From Aquarana catesbeiana (taxonomy: Eukaryota > Chordata > Amphibia > Anura > Ranidae): a stretch of DNA of 64,000 nt. The position numbers and the translations under genes were made by a program. The stretch lies in NCBI RefSeq assembly GCF_042186555.1, contig NC_133326.1, positions 495,780,063-495,844,062 on the forward strand. Direction: 5' to 3'. Under the pieces are notes generated by a model. That model made no database searches. It had not been told where the DNA came from and saw nothing but the letters and a program-made list of their open reading frames with translations. Shown here one piece after another: positions 10,756 through 22,668 of this stretch (the stretch's first letter is position 1; every line of letters starts with the position of its first letter).

Positions 10756-11090
10756 AGTACGGCTGTGTGAGGCTGGTTATGGATGGGTACGGCTGGGTGT
10801 GGCTGGATGCGGCTGGGTACGGCTGAATGCAGTTGAGTATGGCTGAGTACGGCTGGGTACGGCTAAGTACGACTGAGTGCAGCTGGGTACGGCTGAGTAC
10901 GACTGGGTATGGCTGAGTGCGGCTGGGCACAGCTGGGTATGGCTGAGTACAGGTGGGTGCGGCTGGGTACGGCTGAGTAGGACTGGGTACGGCTGAGTAG
11001 GACTGGGTACGGCTGAGTAGGACTGGGTACAGCTGAGTAGGACTGGGTACAGCTGAGTATGGGTGAGTATGGCTGAGTGTGGCTTCGTAC
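10756..11090. repeat. 10-bp minisatellite (GGCTGAGTAC)
   Basis: More than 30 degenerate copies of a 10-bp unit, GGCTGRGTAC, run head to tail. Because 10 is not a multiple of 3, long open frames appear on the minus strand as low-complexity Ser/Thr/Pro/Tyr repeats. They are not genes. Confidence 0.9.
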
Positions 11091-11285
11091 GGCTGGGATG
11101 GCTGAGCATGGATGGATGGATGAGTATTGATGAGTATGGATGGATGGCTGAGCATGGATGAGTATTTATGAGTATGGATGGATGGATGAGTATTGCTGAG
11201 GATGGGTGTATGGATGAGTATTGCTGAGGATGGATGGATGAGTATTGATGAGGATGGATGGCTGAGCATGGATAGATGGATGGCT
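11091..11285. repeat. GGAT-rich simple repeat
   Basis: The tract consists of GATGGATGAGTATT-type units with variable spacing, contiguous with the 10-bp minisatellite and inside the same TTAA element. Confidence 0.8.
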
Positions 11286-11769
11286 GGAGTTGTCACATAT
11301 CAGCACTATGGGCACTGCACATTCAGCCCACACCGCTGCTGCCTCTGATCTCTCTCCTCGATACAGAGAGAGGAACCGGACGTGACGCTGGTTTGTTTCT
11401 GTCATTTGACAGAGCGATCACGTGGTAAACAGCCGCTGTTATCCACAGGACCCGGCGTTCACGGATATTCCCAGGTACGCGCCCCAGGGGGGCGCACGGG
11501 AGAGCGATTCTGGGAGGATGTCATAGTACGCCCTCCCAGAGTTATCCGACCGCGCTGCAGCCGTCATTCGGCTATAGCGCGGTCAGCAAGCGGTTAAAAG
11601 AAAAACAAAACATTGGAATTCATGAGTTCGGTGCCCTGCATGTAGATTAGGGGCTGGGCGCATGGATTGGGGGGCGGCACTCCTGCGCCCCATATGGAGC
11701 CGCCGCCACTGATGGGGTGACTGGTCTTGTCTCCACCTCTACTGCAGTTTACTGCAGGTGCCTACAAAG

Positions 11770-12351
11770 TAGAGCTGCACGATTCTGGCTAAAATGAGAA
11801 TCACAATTTTTTTGCTTAGAAGATAGATCATGATTCTCTCACGATTCTCACGGCATAACATCATCATTTCACATTAAAACAAAAAAATTGGGCTAACTTT
11901 ACTGTTTCGTTTTTTTTTTTTTATTCATTGAAGTGTATTTTTTCCCAAAAGATTGCATTTGAAAGACCGCTGGGCAAATACAGTGTGACATAAAATATTG
12001 CAGCAATTGCCATTTTATTCCCTAGGGTCTCTGCTAAAATATATATAATGTTTGGGGGTTCCAAGTAATTTTCTAGCAAAAATATTGATTTTAACTTAAG
12101 GAAGAAGTGTCAGAAAAAGATTTAGACTTTAAGTGGTTAAACTTCCTGCATTTACACCTTGTTGAAAAGCTTAGTTACAATGTTTCAAGTTAAAAGACTT
12201 GGCAGAATGCCATGCTTTCTTTTGACAGCTGAATGAGCAGATAAAGTCTCTCCACTTGTTTATATGAAAGAATCGGCAGCCTCTGCAGGAGAGATCGTCA
12301 GAGGAGGTGAATCGAGATCAGGATTTTTTAACGATTAATTGTGCAGCTCTA
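11770..12351. mobile_element. Non-autonomous hAT element with 8-bp TSD
   Basis: The terminal inverted repeats are TAGAGCTGCACGATT (11770-11784) and AATTGTGCAGCTCTA (12337-12351). The element is flanked by CTACAAAG at 11762-11769 and 12352-12359. An 8-bp TSD and TAG...CTA ends are diagnostic for hAT. The 582-bp interior is AT-rich and non-coding. Confidence 0.9.
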
Positions 12352-12359
12352 CTACAAAG

Positions 12360-13046
12360 GGGTTCATGTGTTTTTCTTTCTGTGTTGCTGTTTTACTGTG
12401 TGTGCTTTTGTGCTCAAGTTAACTGATCCAGCCAGGTGTAAATTGTTACAATGTAGATGTGTGAGGAATTGATTGGCTAGATTTTCCAGCCAATTATCTA
12501 GAGACTCGCATTAAAAGGGCTCACTAAAATGCCCTGAGAGCTCTGCTTGGGAAATACTGCCAAAATGTAGGCTGTTATGCTGCTAGATTGTTCCTCTGGT
12601 AGAGGGATGGACTAGGCAGGGTATACTTACCTTCAAACTTCACCTTGCCTTCATCCGGGTTCGCGGGCTAGGCCCGCTTGAATGGCTGAGCCGTCGTGAC
12701 GTCACTCCTGTGCATGCACCTGGGAGTAATGATTTACGGCACAGAGCTCTGAGTGCATGTGCAGGTGACATCACTGGCTTCATCTGGTGTGAATATCTCC
12801 TAAACACTGCCGGGGGGGTGGGACCGTGTCCTGCATTCGGCCTCTATGGACGCCGAATGCTGGACTTGGGAGCACGCCCGCAAGGTAATCCTCCCCGGAG
12901 AGTGCTTCTCCCAGTGGGTTATCTGATGTAAGGAGGAACTGCAAGAGCTGGGCCACTCTGTGCAAAACGAGCTGCACAGTGGAGGTAAGTATGATATGTT
13001 TGTTATTAAAAAAAAAAAAAAAAACAAACCCTTACAATCACTTTAA
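12360..13046. repeat. Dispersed repeat ending in TTACAATCACTTTAA
   Basis: The end near 13030-13046 matches the terminal motif of the MITE at 56404-56669. An internal stretch (TTGAATGGCTGAGCCGTCGTGACGT and neighbours, about 12670-12760) resembles 30360-30460. This is probably a decayed TTAA-family element, with its left boundary unknown. A short poly(A) run lies at 13007-13024. Confidence 0.4.
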
Positions 13047-13300
13047 CATTGATACCCACAGTGTGATTGTGATGCAGTGCAGAAAACCCACAGAAATCAC
13101 TGTGAATCCCACATCACATTAGTGTGAACCTAGGCTGAATCTCCTCTTTTAAACTCACCACTTAAGCCTAGTACACATGGGCCGAATGTCGGGCGACGTC
13201 AACCTGTTCAATAAAAACTGTCCAATATTTGGCCCGTGTGTATGGCAGCCGGTCTGACATAAGCCTTCTGTCAGATGAGCATGCTGGAAAACAACCAGCT
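13047..13300. repeat. Fragments of dispersed DNA repeats
   Basis: At 13110-13135 there is TTAGTGTGAACCTAGGC, similar to the right end of the element at 30886-31309. From 13165 a CTAGTACACATGGGCCGAA block resembles the TGCC-CGTACACA ends of the MITE at 62651. Boundaries are not resolvable. Confidence 0.4.
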
Positions 13301-13794
13301 GACCAGCTCCGATCATATAAATAGCGCATACATACACAAGAAAAGGTTTTCAAATCTTGCAAGGCTACTTAAAAACATCTGCTCTTAATAAGTAAATATG
13401 GGGATTTAGTCACACCATAATACCATACCATGCTTAAGCCCACCACTGTGTCAAAGTACACCATTTTCAGTGGGTCCTACACTATTCATAGAATAAAAGT
13501 TAAATCCCACTTCTCAAAACCATGGAGCATACTCACTCTTACATGGGAGAAGTGTGCTAGTTGCAAATTCCTCTGCTTAACTGCACTATACAGGCACACC
13601 TCATATAACTACTTACTGGTGGACACTACTAATGAAGTACTGGTGTGGGAGAGTGGGGCGCTCCACCCAGAGAGTCTGGTCAATACTCAATATGTAACAA
13701 ACAAAAGATTGGGGGGCACACCCTAAACATACATTTCTAAGGCTGGTGCTGCTATAAAGACCAATATACAAATTGAACCAAATAAATAGCGCAC
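13301..13794 (-). mobile_element. Retroposon part 1 (target of the L1 insertion)
   Basis: The phrase AAATAGCGCA.ACATACACAA.AAAAGG occurs at about 13319 and again at 20081, in the same orientation. On the minus strand both read like the AGCGC-containing tails of the other retroposons here. The continuous repeat runs through 13780-13794, which the L1 duplicated, and resumes after it at 20075. Confidence 0.45.
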
Positions 13795-13969
13795 GGGGGG
13801 CATGGCCAGGCAGCGCATGTAGCAGGACGCACCTCTCCTCTGCTCCGCCGAGAATCCTGTCTCTAATCCTGTGGACTGCCCATCCAACCCGAAGATACCC
13901 CCGATCGGAACCGCACACTATTTGTGCCTCAGCCGGTCAATCTAATCGCTCGATTTGCAGCTAAATAAC

Positions 13970-15058
13970 ATGCCAAAACGGGGCAAGGATGGCGGGGGCC
14001 CGCCCGCAGCTCAGGCCCAAGATGGCGCTCTGCCACAGAGATCGCAGAAGGAGAAATACAAGGAGGCTGCCCAGAGACTCTTATTTGGCAATAAATCCTC
14101 CAAGGAACTACCCTCACCCACATCCGACCTTAGTGAAGAGGAAGGAGGCCAGCTGGAGATGGATAACACTATTCCACTGGAGGATGGCACTGGATCTTCT
14201 GCTGACTGGGCCACAGTAAGTACAGCTCCACACTCATATCAGGGCACCCAGACACCATCCCTGCCCCTGGATAATGCTGAACCCACTCTCAGAGACATAC
14301 TCTCAGCAGTGACTATATGTAATAGATCCATCTCAACTCTGACAGATGAAGTGAAAGGCATTAAAGCTGAGATATCCTTTGTGAGACAGGATATGCAAAA
14401 GCTAAGAGAGCGCACAGCTGCAATAGAGAGTAGGGTGAGTGTGATTGAAGATGACTTAGTACCCATGCAGAGAGACTTAAAGTATAACTGTCATCTCACA
14501 GACCAGCATGCAGCTCGCCTGGATGATTTAGAAAATCGCATGCGCCGCAACAATGTCCGCGCCTTGGGATTTCCGGAAAGGATAGAGGGTAAAGATCCAG
14601 TCACCTTCATTGAACAATGGCTTCTCAAAACATTTGGAAAAGAGGCTTTCTCTCCGCTATTTGCGGTTGAAAGAGCGCATAGAGTGCCATCCCGCCCACT
14701 ACCCCCTGGCAATCACCCTCGAGCTTTTCTGTTTAAATTCCTCAACTATAAAGATAGAGATGCCATTCTTGCTAAAGCCAGAACCATGGGAGGCAAGCTA
14801 GCTGTCGACAACTCCAAGATATCCCTGTTCCCAGATTTCTCGGCTGAACTCCAGAAGCAGCGTGCAAAGTTCACGGATGTTAAGCGAAGATTAAGGGACT
14901 TTAATTTGTCATATGCGATGCTGTATCCTGCCCGCCTCCGTGTGGTCGCACTCAGGGAAACTCGTTTTTTTGATCGCCCGGACATGGCGGCTCAATGGCT
15001 AGATCGAGAAGACAGAGCCCTTAAAGCTGCCAGATCACAAAGAGATGTTCCTGCTTAA
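13970..15058 (+). CDS. L1 ORF1 protein (RNA-binding chaperone)
   Basis: An uninterrupted frame of about 362 residues. I prefer the Met at 13970 (MPKRGKDGG) to the one at 13955, because basic MP-K/R-RG starts are usual for this group. Roughly, residues 1-100 are low-complexity and acidic. Residues 105-195 form a coiled coil with heptad spacing (VKGIKAEISFVRQDMQKLRE). Residues 195-290 form an RRM-like domain introduced by DDLENRMRRNNVRALGFPE, and 290-362 are the C-terminal domain. L1 ORF1p binds its own RNA as a trimer and is needed for retrotransposition. Confidence 0.93.
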   Translation: MPKRGKDGGGPPAAQAQDGALPQRSQKEKYKEAAQRLLFGNKSSKELPSPTSDLSEEEGGQLEMDNTIPLEDGTGSSADWATVSTAPHSYQGTQTPSLPLDNAEPTLRDILSAVTICNRSISTLTDEVKGIKAEISFVRQDMQKLRERTAAIESRVSVIEDDLVPMQRDLKYNCHLTDQHAARLDDLENRMRRNNVRALGFPERIEGKDPVTFIEQWLLKTFGKEAFSPLFAVERAHRVPSRPLPPGNHPRAFLFKFLNYKDRDAILAKARTMGGKLAVDNSKISLFPDFSAELQKQRAKFTDVKRRLRDFNLSYAMLYPARLRVVALRETRFFDRPDMAAQWLDREDRALKAARSQRDVPA

Positions 15059-15665
15059 GTGTTGAGTCTCATATCTGCAACAGGCCGACAAGGCCTGGCT
15101 TCTCCTTCTGGAACGGATGCCTGGGCCGTGGGTGGGCCTTAAGCTCTGAGTTTGCTGATTTTTTGTTAAAAAAAATTTTTTTTTTCTTTTTCCTCCCTTC
15201 TTTTTGTATACGCTTATTGATGCGGACAGTTTCTGCACTCACATCCGTTGCCCAGGCGGACAAGGAGTACTGCTTGTTTAAACCCCTTTTTTTTCCTGTT
15301 TGATTGCAATCAGAGAAGGATTATGTGCTTGCCACAGTTGTAAATCCCCTGCAAGAACTAACCTGCTGGTTAACCGGGAGTTTTCAAGGCTTTTACCCCC
15401 CCCCACACAGGTTGTGTGGGAAATGTTAATACTGCAGTCGCTGTGGCTGCGTGAATTGTTGATCTTTAGAGTTATGCCATACAGAGCAATATACATTAGG
15501 CTAAAAATTTATTGTCCTCTGTGCTTGTACGCTAATCTGCTAGAATTGCTTTGTAATCTGATTTCATGTTTACAGGTACAGTTTTTCTTTCAGGTGGCAT
15601 GCTGATATGCAACTTGAGAGACCTAATGGGGGATATGCTAGACTGGCCAATGTTTCTAAAACAAG
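15059..15665 (+). other. L1 inter-ORF region
   Basis: Between ORF1 and ORF2 lie 607 bp without a conserved frame. It contains T- and C-rich homopolymers (near 15172-15190 and 15395-15405). A spacer of this length is unusual for mammalian L1 but occurs in other vertebrate L1/Tx1-type lineages. Confidence 0.6.
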
Positions 15666-18600
15666 ATGGAGATGGCTAAATTGACCATTGTGACGTGGAA
15701 TGTCAGAGGACTGGGTAATCCAGTGAAACGGATGGCAGTCCTTAGGCATGTCAAGTCGCTGAATGCGGGTGTGGTTTACCTGCAAGAGACCCATTTCTCT
15801 GCAGACCCTGCTCCCAGCTTTAGTCCAAGATTGTATACGAATCAGTTCATGCGACATATTCCACCTATTCTAGGGGGGCAAGTATACTGATCAGAAAGGA
15901 TATTCAATTTAACTGTATCAGAAAACGCATAGACCCAGCTGGCAGATATGTATTTCTTTTATGCACAATCTCGGGCCTAAGATGTATTCTTGCTAGCATT
16001 TACATTCCCCCACCGTATACCTCAGAGATTATCAAGCACTTGGCAAGTTTCATGGCCCAATACCCAGAGGTACCCTTGCTGGCAATGGGAGACTATAACA
16101 ACTTTCTAAACTCCCTCAAAGATAAATTACCTGTACCCGTTGCTAGTGCATGTCAAGTAAAGGGTAATACCCCCTTTGCTAAAATGCTTGGAGAAATGGG
16201 ACTGATAGATGTGTGGAGGTGTAAACATCCTGATGACAAAAAATACTCCTGTTATTCAGCCTCATATGGTGGATTGTCTAGAATAGATTAGGGCCTGGGG
16301 AATGACAAAATGCTACATTTAATATTGGAATCAGGATATGCAGATAGGCATGTATCTGATCATTACGCCTTCTGGGTGACCATTTCATTACCAAATAGGA
16401 TCAGACGCCCAATCTGGAAGCTTAATCCCTTCTGGCTTTCGCTGTTCACTGAACCAGACCCCATACGAAATATGCTCAAGTTTTTTTGCAGGATAATATT
16501 GGTACTGCTAAATTGGGGGTGGTTTGGGATGCAGCGAAGGCCTTTTTGAGAGGACAGCTTATCAAAACAATATCACAGATTAAAACAGACACTAAGGCCT
16601 GGGAATTATTGGTACGGAATATGGTCACTGAAACTGAGAACACTTATACTAATAACCCCACAGAGGATACCAGGAGAGCATGGTTAAGTGCGCAGACAAT
16701 GTCTGGGCAGCTGGCGGAGAACAAACGTTTTTTTTTTTGCAACAATCACATTTTGAGGAGCGGGAGACAACTGGTCATATGCTTGCAGTAATGGCAAGGT
16801 CTCAGCAATCATCCTCTCTCATTCCCGCCATCTGTGATGAGCAGGGAACCTTGAAATGCTCTACTCCTGATATCCTAAAAGTTTTTAGTGATTTCTATGC
16901 TGATCTCTATACTTCCAAGGTGACACCCACTGACAGTGCAATAGAAGATTTCTTAGGAAGGTGCGAGCTCCCCAATCTGCCAATAGAAGATAGGACAATG
17001 CTTAATGCCCCCTTAACAGCAGAGGAACTAGACATTGCCTTATCCCAAACTAAAAATAACAAATCACCAGGTATAGATGGCCTCCCGTCGGAGATATACA
17101 AACGCTACGCCGACTTCATGCTCCCCACACTATTGAAAGTCTACAATGAGGCATTAGGAGAGGGCTCCCTGCCAAACTCGATGAATGAGGCGATAATTAT
17201 TGTCATATTAAAACCGGGTAAAGATGCAAACTCCCCTGGCTCTTATAGACCCATATCATTGCTCACATCTGATATCAAACTGCTGGCTCGGGTGTTAGCA
17301 AACAGATTAGCCAAAGTAATTCATAAAATTGTACATAGAGACCAATCCGGGTTCATCCCCACGAGATCCATGGCCCAAAATATAAGACGATTATTCCTGA
17401 ACCTACAACTCCCAGTGGACAATACAGGCAATAGAGCAATTTTTTCACTAGACGCAGCTAAGGCCTTCGACAGTGTCGAATGGCCTTATCTGTGGAAGAC
17501 GTTACAGAGCATGGGACTAGGGGACACTTTTATTCGCTGGATACAACTTCTGTATGCTGCACCCACTGCCAGGATACGGATTAATGGGGAACTTTCGGAA
17601 CCTTTTCCATTATTTAGAGGCACCAGGCAGGAGTGCCCACTGTCACCCCTGCTGTTTGCCCTGGCCCTGGAACCCTTAGCGGCAAAAATTAGAGGGGACT
17701 CAAGAATAGCAGGTTTCCAGAGAGAAATGGATAAGGATGTAGTGTCCATGTATGCGGATGATACCTTACTTTATTTAGGGGATACAAAAGATACATTACA
17801 AACAGTCATGTCCCTCATTAAGGATTTTGGAGAACTATCGTGCTTCTCCATCAATTGGGATAAGTCGGTGCTGAAGCCTCTTGACCCCCTGAATACTCCA
17901 CTGCCCTTAGGTGCAGAGATGGTACAACAGGTGAGCTTGTTTCGCTACCTGGGGATTCAGGTGACTTCGGATCCGGCCACCTATATTGATCAGAATTTGA
18001 CACCTTTGCTAACTAAATTTCGAGAAAAGTGCATGGCTTGGTGTAAACTGCCCCTGTCCGTAGTAGGTAGAATCAACCTTATTAAAATGGTTTGGGCACC
18101 ACAACTGTTATATATTTTTAATAACTCCCCGGTATGGATACCTAAAAGATGGTTCGATAGAATAGAGACCCAATTTAGAGAGCTTATTTGGAGGAAAAAA
18201 ATAGCGAGGATAAAATTATCGACATTACAATATGGCAAGGAGGAGGGGGGACTTGCAGTCCCTCATCCCAGAATGTACTATCTGGCATCCCAATTACAAC
18301 AGCTAGGAGGATGGGGTTTACTAGATCCAAACGACCCGATTCGTAGGCTTATAACACTAGATGAAAATAACTGTTCAGCATTGGCAAATTTGGAGGTGGG
18401 ATTCCTACACTTAGACCCGGAAGCTCCTACGATTAAATTGCTGATTCTGCTCTGGTCCTTTGTTAAGAAATTGCTAGGCATTACAGGTTTTTTGTCCTGC
18501 ACGCCTCTTTGGCGAAACAGACAAGTTAAAGAAGTACAAAAATTAAAAGGCTTCAAGAGCTGGGATGATGCAGGCATCAAATATATTTCACAATTGTACC

Positions 18601-19448
18601 AAGACAACACCCTCAAATCATTTCAGCAGATTCAAATAGAGTTTGAGATCCCGCATAATAATTTCTATAAGTATCTCCAACTGCGTCATGCCCTGCAAAC
18701 TCAGAATAGAACTGTCAGGATTCAACAAACAGACCATGCGATTATTCAGGATGTTTTTATGGATGAAGTTAAAAAGGCTATGATATCTAGATGTTGTAAC
18801 ACTCTCCTTGCCCGTATACAGCACCCCTCTGGGCTACCATGTAGACAGCGATGGGAGGAGGATATAGGAGTGATGGATGGAGATAGTTGGGATAGATGCC
18901 TTGTGAATGCCCCCCTGGTATCAATATCTGCGTCCCAGAAACTCTCACACCTCTATCTATTGCATAGGGCATACAGAACCCCCCTTCAACTTTATAAATG
19001 GGGAATTAGAGATTCACCTCTATGCCCAAAATGTGAACGCGACCATGGGGACTTGCTCCATATGGTCTGGAAATGCCCCAAACTGTTCAGATATTGGAAG
19101 GAAGTATTGGATACGATCTCGGAAGTATATATGATACCTCTTGCAAGAACACCAATAATTTGTTTACTGGGGGGGATAGATGATGAGTTGGTACCCCCAC
19201 CCACTCGCATAGCGCTTATTCGCCTATTATACATGGCAAGGAAACTAATTGCTCAGTGGTGGATTACTCCGCGAGTTCCCACCAGGGGGCAATGGATAGA
19301 CAGTGTTAACAGGCTCCTAATCAGAGAAAAGATTGCCTATCAACATAGAAAGGCCCCACAAAAGTTTTTTTCAATATGGCAGGCGTGGTTAGACGTCCCT
19401 GGTCTAGCCCCACATCAATTAATTAAAGACAGATTACTCTTGGGCTGA
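15666..19448 (+). pseudogene. L1 ORF2 (endonuclease-reverse transcriptase), lightly damaged
   Basis: The start MAKLTIVTWNVRGLGN and QETHF belong to the APE-type endonuclease. GDYNNF and SDHYAFW hold the later Asp/Asn and Asp-His pairs. Frameshifts occur near 15864, in a T run at 16482-16488 and in a T run at 16728-16738, and a TAG lies at 16289-16291. From 16740 to 19448 the frame is open. It carries SPGIDGLP, FSLDAAKAFDSVEW, RQECPLSP (usually RQGCPLSP), YADD (17751-17762) and a C-terminal CPKC...H...C knuckle near 19024-19080. The protein nicks target DNA and copies LINE RNA. Confidence 0.93.
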
Positions 19449-20074
19449 TGTAGACCTGACTATCGCATGGAAACTGAGCACATGCACAGGAGAGGGGTAC
19501 ACAGGAAGATACATTTTCTGTTGGGTATAAGGCAGAGTATGTTATATTGTAATGTATGGCATTGTTTTGTTTTGTTTCTGTTTTTCTCTTTTCTCTCCTT
19601 TTCTCTTTTTCTTTCTCATTTATCTCTTTCTCCTCTGCTAGTGAATATTATACTGGATTAAATATAAGGAACTAAACAGGGTTAATAGAGTCATAATGTA
19701 GTGGAGTTGTTCCCAATGATCTTGTCAGATGATCGTTATGTTCTCTTTTCATAACTCAAGGCTATTGTAGATCACTGGAGTCCTCACTGTATGCAGTAAC
19801 ACTATCATAGTTGGAACTTGATTTTATTAAACTACACCTAGGTACCTATTCTTTGCGAGTTACATTACACACTGGGTCTATTGTTAAAAGATAACAGTAT
19901 ACTAGTTTATACTCTTGATAGAATGTGAATAGCGTCTTCTTATAGCAACCTTGGGAAGCTGATAACTGTCTACATAAAGTGATGTGGGAGAACTCCAAGA
20001 TGTGTATACATTGTGCATTCTAACCTGTATGTTATATATTTTTTTTATGCATAATAAAAACCTTTCGGATTAAA
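19449..20074 (+). other. L1 3' UTR and polyadenylation region
   Basis: 626 bp with a pyrimidine-rich tract at 19560-19640, ending in AATAAA (20053-20058) and a short A-rich tail before the TSD. Confidence 0.75.
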
Positions 20075-20211
20075 AAATAAATAGCGCACACATACACAAA
20101 AAAAGGTTGATTTTATTCAAAATTACATTAAAAACCTTCATAAATTTAAAAACGTGCAAATCACATCAGGCACTTGAAAACCACAATTACATACAATTGC
20201 TTGCTGTAGTC
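20075..20211 (-). mobile_element. Retroposon part 2 between the L1 and hAT insertions
   Basis: A continuation of the repeat interrupted at 13794. It ends in CTGTAGTC (20204-20211), the hAT target duplication, and continues at 21150. Confidence 0.55.
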
Positions 20212-21149
20212 CAGTGGTTCTCAACCTGGGGGTCGGGACCCCCTGGGGGGTCAAATGATGATTTGCCAGGGGTCACCAAATCCTAGGCTGTTCCTGAAGC
20301 CTGCACCACTCTCCCAGCCTTCTCGTGGTCGCCCAGCAGGGCTGTCCCTGGAGCCTGCGGCTGCCCACTCAGTCTCTTCGCAGCCAACCATTCAGTTCAT
20401 GGCATGGCTGGGGGGCAGAGACTAGAGGTCAGCTGACTGGTGAGGAATGTGAAGTGGGAGGGGCTGAAGGAGACCCTATCTCCTGATTTCGGCATAGGTG
20501 TCACTGCTACGAGACACCACAAAGTCGGAGACACAGTGAGTAACACTACCTGTGATTATAGTTGCCATTAAAAGTCCCCACTACAGTTCTCAGATCAGCA
20601 GATGACCTTGATCAAGAGAACCTAATTTGGCTGATCAGAACTCCCCCCAGCATTGTCACTCATCCCAACTTCCCGCCAGCACTGCCACTCATCCCACCCC
20701 TCACCAGCACTGCCATTCACCCCCCCCCCCCCCCACCACCACCACCAAAGAGTAAGAGAAGGAACAAAAATAGAGAATACATGGAAGGGAGATATAAAGA
20801 GGGGGAGGAACAAAGAAAAAGGGAGAGAAAGAATAAGAGAAAGAACAAGAAAGACGGCTAGGGGGGGGGGGGGGCGACAAGAAAATAGGATAGAGAGAGA
20901 TAAAAGGGAAAGAAAGGAGAACAAAGAGAAAGAGTGGTGCATCCACAATGTACCATAAGGGGTTTTAATACTGTACGAGTGGAAAGGACTCAGGGAGCGC
21001 TAAATGTCCGTGGGTTAGGGGCGCAAATTACTTGTCTTGCCTTTGTTGCTGACAATCCACACTTCGAAAATAATTTTACTGTTAGGGGTCCCCACAACTT
21101 GGGAAATTTTATCAAGGGGTCACGGCACTAGGAAGGTTGAGAACCACTG
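20212..21149. mobile_element. Non-autonomous hAT element with 8-bp TSD
   Basis: The ends CAGTGGTTCTCAACCT and AGGTTGAGAACCACTG are the classic hAT (Charlie-like) terminal repeats. CTGTAGTC flanks both sides (20204-20211 and 21150-21157). The 938-bp interior has C and G homopolymers (20719-20735 and 20862-20874) and a purine-rich tract (20750-20935), but no transposase frame. Confidence 0.95.
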
Positions 21150-21600
21150 CTGTAGTCAATCTCTACATGTTTTGTCTTAGATGTCACTTTTTCAAGTTGC
21201 AACTTGCAAGCTATGATAAAATACAAACAATAATATTAGATATAGCAGTAGATTTTTTCACAACCATTTGAACAAGTAAAATTTGACAAAAGGCATCTCA
21301 CCACCAACAAATGTGTATAATTGGATAGAAGACTTGCATAGGTATGATGAATAAGTCCATCCATGCAGCTGTTCACAGTCCAGGGAAGTATTTGGTAAGC
21401 CACATGAGGAATATAAGGCACACAGAAGACTGGGTAAAACTGAAACTTAAAATGAAACTGAAAATAAAATGATAAAATAAATACAAATGATCATTTACCA
21501 AAAAACGTTCCGATATGGTTCCTCATGAAGGGAGGTTTGTTTTACCACTACTGAGGTAAATACATAACCCATAAATGACTATAAATGGTTAATTGCTTCG
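21150..21600 (-). mobile_element. Retroposon part 3 with decayed hammerhead-like core
   Basis: Continues the repeat from 20203. On the minus strand 21505-21530 reads ATGAGGA, one A, CC, a short loop, GG and AACG. This is the same order as the other hammerhead-like motifs, with core substitutions. The full unit (13301-13794, 20075-20211, 21150-about 21600) was opened by an L1 and a hAT element. Confidence 0.4.
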
Positions 21601-22654
21601 TAGCACCACAAAAATGACAACACTAAAACATCCCAAAAGTAAAATCCCACAAATACCTGTTGAGCCTCCCTGTGTAAATACCTCCCTGTAAAATCCCACA
21701 AATACCTGTTAAGCCTGCTAGTGAAATCTACCTAATGCAGCTTCCTGTGAGTGTGGCAACAATGCTGCACTGCTCCTAAATTCAGAGCAGTGTTGCCATT
21801 ATCATATTCGCTGTGGCTGCAGGAGACATGGGCATCAGCATTGTCATTCCTAATTGACAAACATGTAGCTTGTCAGTTAGCAGGTGGCCACACCTATTAT
21901 TGCTCACTGTTTCTGGATTGATTATTTGCAGTATGGTTTCTCTAGCCGAAACCATCCCACTGTGAGCTGCAGTGTCTGGGAGGGGGACCATGTGAGACAC
22001 AAATGAAGGTGGATTTGGCTCAGTCAGGAAAGGTAAAGGAAATTATTTTGTTCACTTTAGGAGGCTTGTGTATGTGCAGTCTAGTCTCTCCACTGCAGGT
22101 GGCGCTCACCCGCAGCAGCCTTGCAGCTGGAGAGGAAGTCAAGAGGAAAATAGTTCCTCTATGATTTCCTGGATCACTGGGGAAGCTATCCGGTTGGATG
22201 CTGCAGTCACATGTGACTCTGGTGGCCATCATGGGTCAGACAGAGCCTATTTAAGGACCTGGCTCCCAGATTTGGCACATTTTTGTTTTTTTTAATCTTT
22301 TTATTTTAACAAAAGAAAAAATAAAATAGCTTCTTCCATAATTGGCATCAAAACTGATATACAAACAGCAAACCATCAGGTCCAATATATAGCAACAAAA
22401 TTAGATCTGGGATAATATAGAAAATGTATCTCAGTTAAACATTCAAATCGCTATCTAGTCTTGGTCATGAAGAAATGCATCCCCCAGATCCAAGACCAGG
22501 TGACATATAACCTACTAGAATATTTCCAGTATAACAAAAAAAGTATGCTCTAATCTCGGCCAGATTTTTAATTCCCCATGTCGACACCAGTCAATAATTT
22601 GACTTAAAAGGGCGTTTAATTTCATTTACATTTGTTATTAGGGGACTTGGGAAC
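21601..22654. other. Unassigned sequence
   Basis: A tandem duplication of the phrase AAAATCCCACAAATACCTGTT lies at 21641 and 21687. A T-rich start at 22284-22310 followed by AT-rich sequence could be the 3' end of a minus-strand retroposon. The phrase GTTTAATTTCA.TTA.ATTTGTTATT near 22613 recurs at 27148, so 22610-22654 is probably part of a dispersed repeat. Confidence 0.3.
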
Positions 22655-22668
22655 GGGTAAACTACAGT

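Larger units (their letters stand above)
9397..11597. mobile_element. TTAA-flanked non-autonomous DNA element with internal satellites
   Basis: TTAA borders the element at 9397-9400 and 11594-11597. The ends read CCTCTTACCCACTGGGCAC on the left and, inverted on the right, CCGCTTGCTGACCGCGC. The 9420-9900 part recurs in reverse orientation at 36180-36327, 44984-45000 and 47484-47747. Internally there are 400-bp units and simple minisatellites. It encodes no transposase that I can recognise. Superfamily (Kolobok or piggyBac) is inferred only from TTAA. Confidence 0.6.
13795..20074 (+). mobile_element. L1-type LINE, near full length, perfect 15-bp TSD
   Basis: AAATAAATAGCGCAC at 13780-13794 is repeated exactly at 20075-20089, bracketing a 6.28 kb LINE. 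In order the element has a 160-bp 5' UTR starting GGGGGGCATGGCC, an intact ORF1, a 607-bp inter-ORF region, ORF2 with endonuclease and reverse transcriptase, and a 626-bp 3' UTR with AATAAA (20053-20058). The ORF1 domain type and the C-terminal zinc motif of ORF2 place it in the L1/Tx1 group. The perfect TSD and long open frames indicate a recent insertion. Confidence 0.95.

Noticed and set aside
10679..11296. 205-residue minus-strand frame rich in Ser, Thr, Pro and Tyr
   Set aside because: It is the translation of a 10-bp minisatellite. The repetition explains the open frame and no domain is present.
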